Source of the DNA: an uncultured Akkermansia sp.
GTDB lineage: Bacteria > Verrucomicrobiota > Verrucomicrobiia > Verrucomicrobiales > Akkermansiaceae
Assembly: GCA_900766865.1 (NCBI GenBank)
Contig: CAAFXA010000411.1
Span: forward strand, 1-8,759
Length of the DNA stretch: 8,759 bases
Direction of reading: 5' to 3'
A program made the translations under genes and the position numbers. The notes under the pieces were generated by a model that saw only the letters and a program-made list of their open reading frames with translations, did no database searches and had not been told where the DNA came from. Positions 6,614 to 8,759 of this stretch are shown here, piece after piece (the first letter of the stretch is position 1; every line of letters begins with the position of its first letter).

Positions 6614-6636
6614 CTGATAAATATTTATCAGATAAA
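6614..6636. promoter_or_regulatory. Palindromic candidate operator over the His-rich lipoprotein promoter
   Basis: The perfect 18-bp palindrome CTGATAAATATTTATCAG occupies 6614-6631. It is extended by another GATAAA, giving three hexamers: GATAAA (6616-6621), TTTATC (6624-6629) and GATAAA (6631-6636). The predicted -10 box lies inside it. The array resembles Fur-family operators (GATAAT hexamers, TGATAAT half-sites) although the spacing is not the classical one. Metal-dependent repression of the lipoprotein is an inference. Confidence 0.5.
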
Positions 6637-6650
6637 ACAAAACAAGTCAA
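6622..6650 (-). promoter_or_regulatory. Promoter of the His-rich lipoprotein gene
   Basis: On the minus strand TTGACT (6645-6650, five of six bases) is followed after 17 bp by TAAATA (6622-6627), which is preceded by TGA and so resembles an extended -10. The expected start is near 6615, giving a leader of about 41 nt. The weak -10 hexamer fits a regulated promoter, and it lies entirely within the palindrome. Confidence 0.5.
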
Positions 6651-6670
6651 GGGGAAAATTGATTTTTTGT

Positions 6671-6704
6671 AAAAAAAAATGGCCACCGGGTATTACCGGT
6701 GGCC
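6671..6704 (-). terminator. Rho-independent terminator after the 345-aa protein gene
   Basis: On the minus strand a 9-bp stem GGCCACCGG/CCGGTGGCC (6696-6704 and 6681-6689) with a 6-nt loop is followed by A and nine T residues (6671-6679). It lies 16 nt past the stop codon of the 345-aa gene and insulates the lipoprotein promoter just downstream. Confidence 0.92.
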
Positions 6705-6720
6705 GGAAAGGAGCCGGGGA

Positions 6721-7758
6721 TTATTTCTTTGTCTTAAGTGGCACAGCGTGGAATGGCTGTGGCTTGTCGCCCTTGAACTTGGGATTCATGGAGGCAATAT
6801 GCTCGTTCTGGATAGTGAAGGAGAAGGAACCTCCCTCCGCCTTGTCGGAGGCATCCAGAATGTGGTCGAATACGCAGACCGGTGTGTTGCCGGGAGTTTC
6901 CGGAGCCACAAAAAGGCCGATAGCCATGGAGGGGCGAGCCATACCCTCGCGGTCGATAATCTTGTAGGAGATGGTGTTGACTCCTCGTTTCAGGCCACCG
7001 GAAATGACATCGGCTCTGCGCTCATCCTCGAAGGAATGCATGGACATGCCATTGATGGTCATCTCGATGCTGCGGCCGGGACAGTCTACAAACACCTTGC
7101 CAATCAGAACAGGCGCATTGCAAGCGGGGGGGGTGGTGGGAATGTGCTCGTAGGGCTGGAAGCCATCCTGTTCTTTCAGCACGGAGATGTCGCGCTTATG
7201 AAGTCGCTCGCGTACCTCCGGCAGGTGGGAGAGGTTAAAGAAGCGTGTCTGGTCCAGCTTCCAGCGCCCGCCTTCAAACACAAACTCCAGTACGAATGCG
7301 TTTTCTGCAACTTTGCCATCGCCCAGCTGCACTTGTCCCACATAGGTGCTGGCCATGGTGTAGCCGTTGCAACCCAGCAGGGAACCAACATAGATAAAGT
7401 TTTCCAGTTTGGGGGTGTCGTGTGTGGCACTGAAAAAGTCTCTGGGGAACTTGCCTCGCTGGGAAACGATGAGGTTGCGCACCTTCATCTGGCGGGAATT
7501 GGAGGTAGTAGCGCGCCAGGCTTGCTCACTCCCGCGCACCATGCTGATGCGCCAGGTGTTGTAGACGGTTTCTGCGGTTGTGCGTGCTTTCTCCTGGTCC
7601 GGGACAATAATTTCCGGGGTCACCATTTTGGGTTGTTCCTCCTGTTTTTTTGCGGCGCGGCGCTTCAGCTCCGCCTCAATGGCAGCAGGTGTGGCTGCTC
7701 CGGCTGCCATGGCAAACAAGCAACCCAGAGCCGCGATAACGGAAAAATTTGCTCTCAT
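6721..7758 (-). CDS. Secreted protein of unknown function (345 aa)
   Basis: I do not recognise this family. The chosen start gives a clean Sec signal peptide (MRANFSVIAALGCLFAMAAG, cut near residues 20-22). A Lys/Glu-rich helical linker covers 25-45. Residues 58-178 begin with a helix (TAETVYNTWRISMVRGSEQA) and continue into several beta strands, including AENAFVLEFVFEGGRWKLDQ, a pattern reminiscent of NTF2-like folds. Residues 205-325 look like an all-beta domain, with strands such as RSIEMTINGM and a LKRGVNTISYKI turn-strand that recalls carbohydrate-binding or jelly-roll modules. Four cysteines follow the signal peptide (130, 213, 226, 295). An in-frame ATG 39 nt upstream would add a non-signal extension and is not preferred. 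The gene is divergent from the hydrolase and ends at a strong terminator. Domain labels are visual impressions only. Confidence 0.82.
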   Translation of the reverse strand: MRANFSVIAALGCLFAMAAGAATPAAIEAELKRRAAKKQEEQPKMVTPEIIVPDQEKARTTAETVYNTWRISMVRGSEQAWRATTSNSRQMKVRNLIVSQRGKFPRDFFSATHDTPKLENFIYVGSLLGCNGYTMASTYVGQVQLGDGKVAENAFVLEFVFEGGRWKLDQTRFFNLSHLPEVRERLHKRDISVLKEQDGFQPYEHIPTTPPACNAPVLIGKVFVDCPGRSIEMTINGMSMHSFEDERRADVISGGLKRGVNTISYKIIDREGMARPSMAIGLFVAPETPGNTPVCVFDHILDASDKAEGGSFSFTIQNEHIASMNPKFKGDKPQPFHAVPLKTKK

Positions 7759-7782
7759 AACTGCATATAACCTACTACAGGC

Positions 7783-7811
7783 TTGCCTTTTTTGCAAGAA
7801 AATAGCATACT
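7783..7811 (+). promoter_or_regulatory. Possible promoter of the alpha/beta-hydrolase gene
   Basis: TTGCCT (7783-7788) and CATACT (7806-7811) are 17 bp apart, each matching four of six consensus bases. The predicted start near 7818 is about 5 nt before the ATG at 7823. It lies in the 64-nt divergent gap shared with the 345-aa gene, for which only a weak -10 (TATATG on the minus strand, 7764-7769) is seen. Confidence 0.35.
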
Positions 7812-7822
7812 GTTGTTACTGT

Positions 7823-8689
7823 ATGACGTCATTTTCCCAGAACGCAGAGGCGGAGGTGGAGCAGGAGGCGGTTCCCACGGTGGTGTGGAAGCGCTTTGCT
7901 GACGGTGTGGAGCTGCGTGCTCGCATTTTTGCGCCTGCAGGGCATTCGCCATCTGCCATATTGCCGGCTGTTATGTTCTACCATGGCGGTATGTGGGCTC
8001 TGGAGTCCGGAGAAGAGTTTGTGTCCTGGGCCACTCATCTCGCAACGCGCGGGGTTGTGTGCATTCTGCCGGAGTATCGTACCCATGCTCGTTATGAGGT
8101 GAGCGCGCTGGATATCATACAGGATGGTTGCGATGCCTGGCAATGGCTGCATGATAACGCCGCCGCTCTGGGGCTGGACCCGGAGGCCCTCACCCTGGCC
8201 GGGGCGGACGCCGGGGCGCTGATGGCGCTCAATGCCTCCATGCAGCCCCTGGTGGAGACCCGTCGCTGGTGGAAGCCCGGCAGTCGTGATGTGCTGCCGC
8301 TGCAACCCGCCGCTGTGGCAATTTTCCGAGGCCTGGTGGATGTGAACGCTCCGGAAGCCCGTCTGCTCAATATCCGTGGCGATGTGAGGGAGCCGGATGC
8401 CATCAACCCCTGTGCGCTGCTGCGGCGCTGTCTGCCCCCGTTGTTTTGTGCTCAGGGCATGGCGGACCCCTTGCAGGATTACGGGCTGCAGGAATGGTTT
8501 TGTGAAGAGTGGCGCGCCTGTGGTAATGAGGCGGAATTGCTGCTTTGTCCCCATGCCGACCACACGCTCACTCATTTTGAGGTGAATCCTGTCGTGTTCG
8601 AGCAGATTCTTATCTCCTGGGAGAACTTTATGGCAGAGCGCGGTATCTGGCCCCAGAGCGTTGTGGAAGAATCCGCGCTAATCTGGTGA
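7823..8689 (+). CDS. Alpha/beta-hydrolase-fold protein with Asp in place of the nucleophile Ser
   Basis: A 288-aa protein resembling the hormone-sensitive-lipase/BD-FAE group of alpha/beta hydrolases (esterases, deacetylases). The strand and oxyanion motif MFYHGGMW is at 51-58. The helix-strand YEVSALDIIQDGCDAWQWLH at 91-110 matches the usual region before the nucleophile elbow. The elbow, expected as GDSAGG, reads LAGADAGALMAL (125-136), so the Ser position is Asp129 (codon GAC at 8207-8209). The acid GMADPLQDYG (212-221, Asp215) and a plausible His (His247 in PHADHTLTH) are present. There is no signal peptide, so it is likely cytoplasmic. The start was chosen at the first ATG after the divergent promoter region; a much longer in-frame reading would run through the neighbour's signal peptide region. 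It is either an inactive homologue or an enzyme with an altered nucleophile. Confidence 0.85.
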   Translation: MTSFSQNAEAEVEQEAVPTVVWKRFADGVELRARIFAPAGHSPSAILPAVMFYHGGMWALESGEEFVSWATHLATRGVVCILPEYRTHARYEVSALDIIQDGCDAWQWLHDNAAALGLDPEALTLAGADAGALMALNASMQPLVETRRWWKPGSRDVLPLQPAAVAIFRGLVDVNAPEARLLNIRGDVREPDAINPCALLRRCLPPLFCAQGMADPLQDYGLQEWFCEEWRACGNEAELLLCPHADHTLTHFEVNPVVFEQILISWENFMAERGIWPQSVVEESALIW

Positions 8690-8704
8690 AATTGAAATTT
8701 GCCG

Positions 8705-8753
8705 GGCGAGCCGACAGGCGAGCCTAATTAAGAGCCTCGCCGTATGGCGAGGC
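8705..8753. repeat. GC-rich direct repeats and perfect hairpin after the hydrolase gene
   Basis: GGCGAGCC occurs twice, at 8705-8712 and 8717-8724. A perfect 8-bp hairpin follows: GCCTCGCC (8734-8741), loop GTAT, GGCGAGGC (8746-8753). Either direct repeat could pair with the left hairpin arm at seven of eight positions. The hairpin could be the terminator of the hydrolase gene, but the window ends six bases later without showing a T-tract. Confidence 0.55.
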
Positions 8754-8759
8754 GGCATA

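Noticed and set aside
6575..6640. Upstream ATG for the His-rich lipoprotein
   Set aside because: It would place 22 residues before a typical lipoprotein signal peptide and would start within the spacer of the predicted promoter.
7759..7797. Upstream ATG for the 345-aa secreted protein
   Set aside because: The extra 13 residues would precede an otherwise well-formed signal peptide and lie in the divergent promoter gap.
7580..7822. N-terminal extension of the hydrolase to an upstream ATG
   Set aside because: It would overlap the signal-peptide end of the divergent 345-aa gene and the shared promoter region. The hydrolase fold is complete from the ATG at 7823.
1..8759. CRISPR array, insertion sequence, prophage or integrated island
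   Set aside because: No regularly spaced repeats, transposase, integrase or target-site duplications are seen. The tandem tRNA genes could serve as an attachment site, but no partial tRNA copy occurs elsewhere in the window.

Overview
The window looks like ordinary chromosome from a Gram-negative-type bacterium. It has several Sec signal peptides, a lipoprotein, a periplasmic-type FKBP foldase and an L,D-transpeptidase-like protein. Moderately high GC, A/T-rich promoters, a near absence of Shine-Dalgarno sequences and the particular gene set suggest a Verrucomicrobiota bacterium, possibly Akkermansia-like. That placement is an impression from protein style, not a measured result. There is no phage, insertion sequence, CRISPR array or obvious island.

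Layout. Positions 1-173 (minus) hold two identical tRNA-Gly(GCC) genes with a TATAAT promoter near 216-243. Positions 276-1750 (minus) form a likely two-gene operon: a strong promoter, a 171-aa secreted protein of unknown function, a secreted MIP/FkpA-type FKBP prolyl isomerase, then an intrinsic terminator. Positions 1762-2530 (minus) hold a secreted YkuD-type L,D-transpeptidase homologue with its own promoter. Positions 2596-6365 (plus) hold a long U32-family protein (RlhA-like, internally duplicated) followed 15 nt later by an NhaC-type Na+/H+ antiporter. Positions 6362-6650 (minus) hold a 58-aa histidine-rich lipoprotein with its own promoter, a palindromic candidate operator and a terminator. 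Positions 6671-7758 (minus) hold a 345-aa secreted protein of unknown function with a terminator. Positions 7783-8689 (plus) hold an alpha/beta-hydrolase-fold protein with Asp at the nucleophile position, divergent from the previous gene. A GC-rich repeat and hairpin cluster closes the window.

How the genes relate. Much of the content is envelope-directed: a foldase with a co-transcribed secreted orphan, a cell-wall-type transpeptidase, a His-rich lipoprotein, a secreted orphan and an ion antiporter. The tRNAs and the U32 protein (probable RNA modification) serve translation. I do not see a coherent new multi-gene system. The best leads are (i) the His-rich lipoprotein with a GATAAA/TTTATC operator-like array over its promoter, (ii) the Ser-to-Asp change in the hydrolase nucleophile elbow, and (iii) promoters placed so close to start codons that several mRNAs should be leaderless or nearly so.
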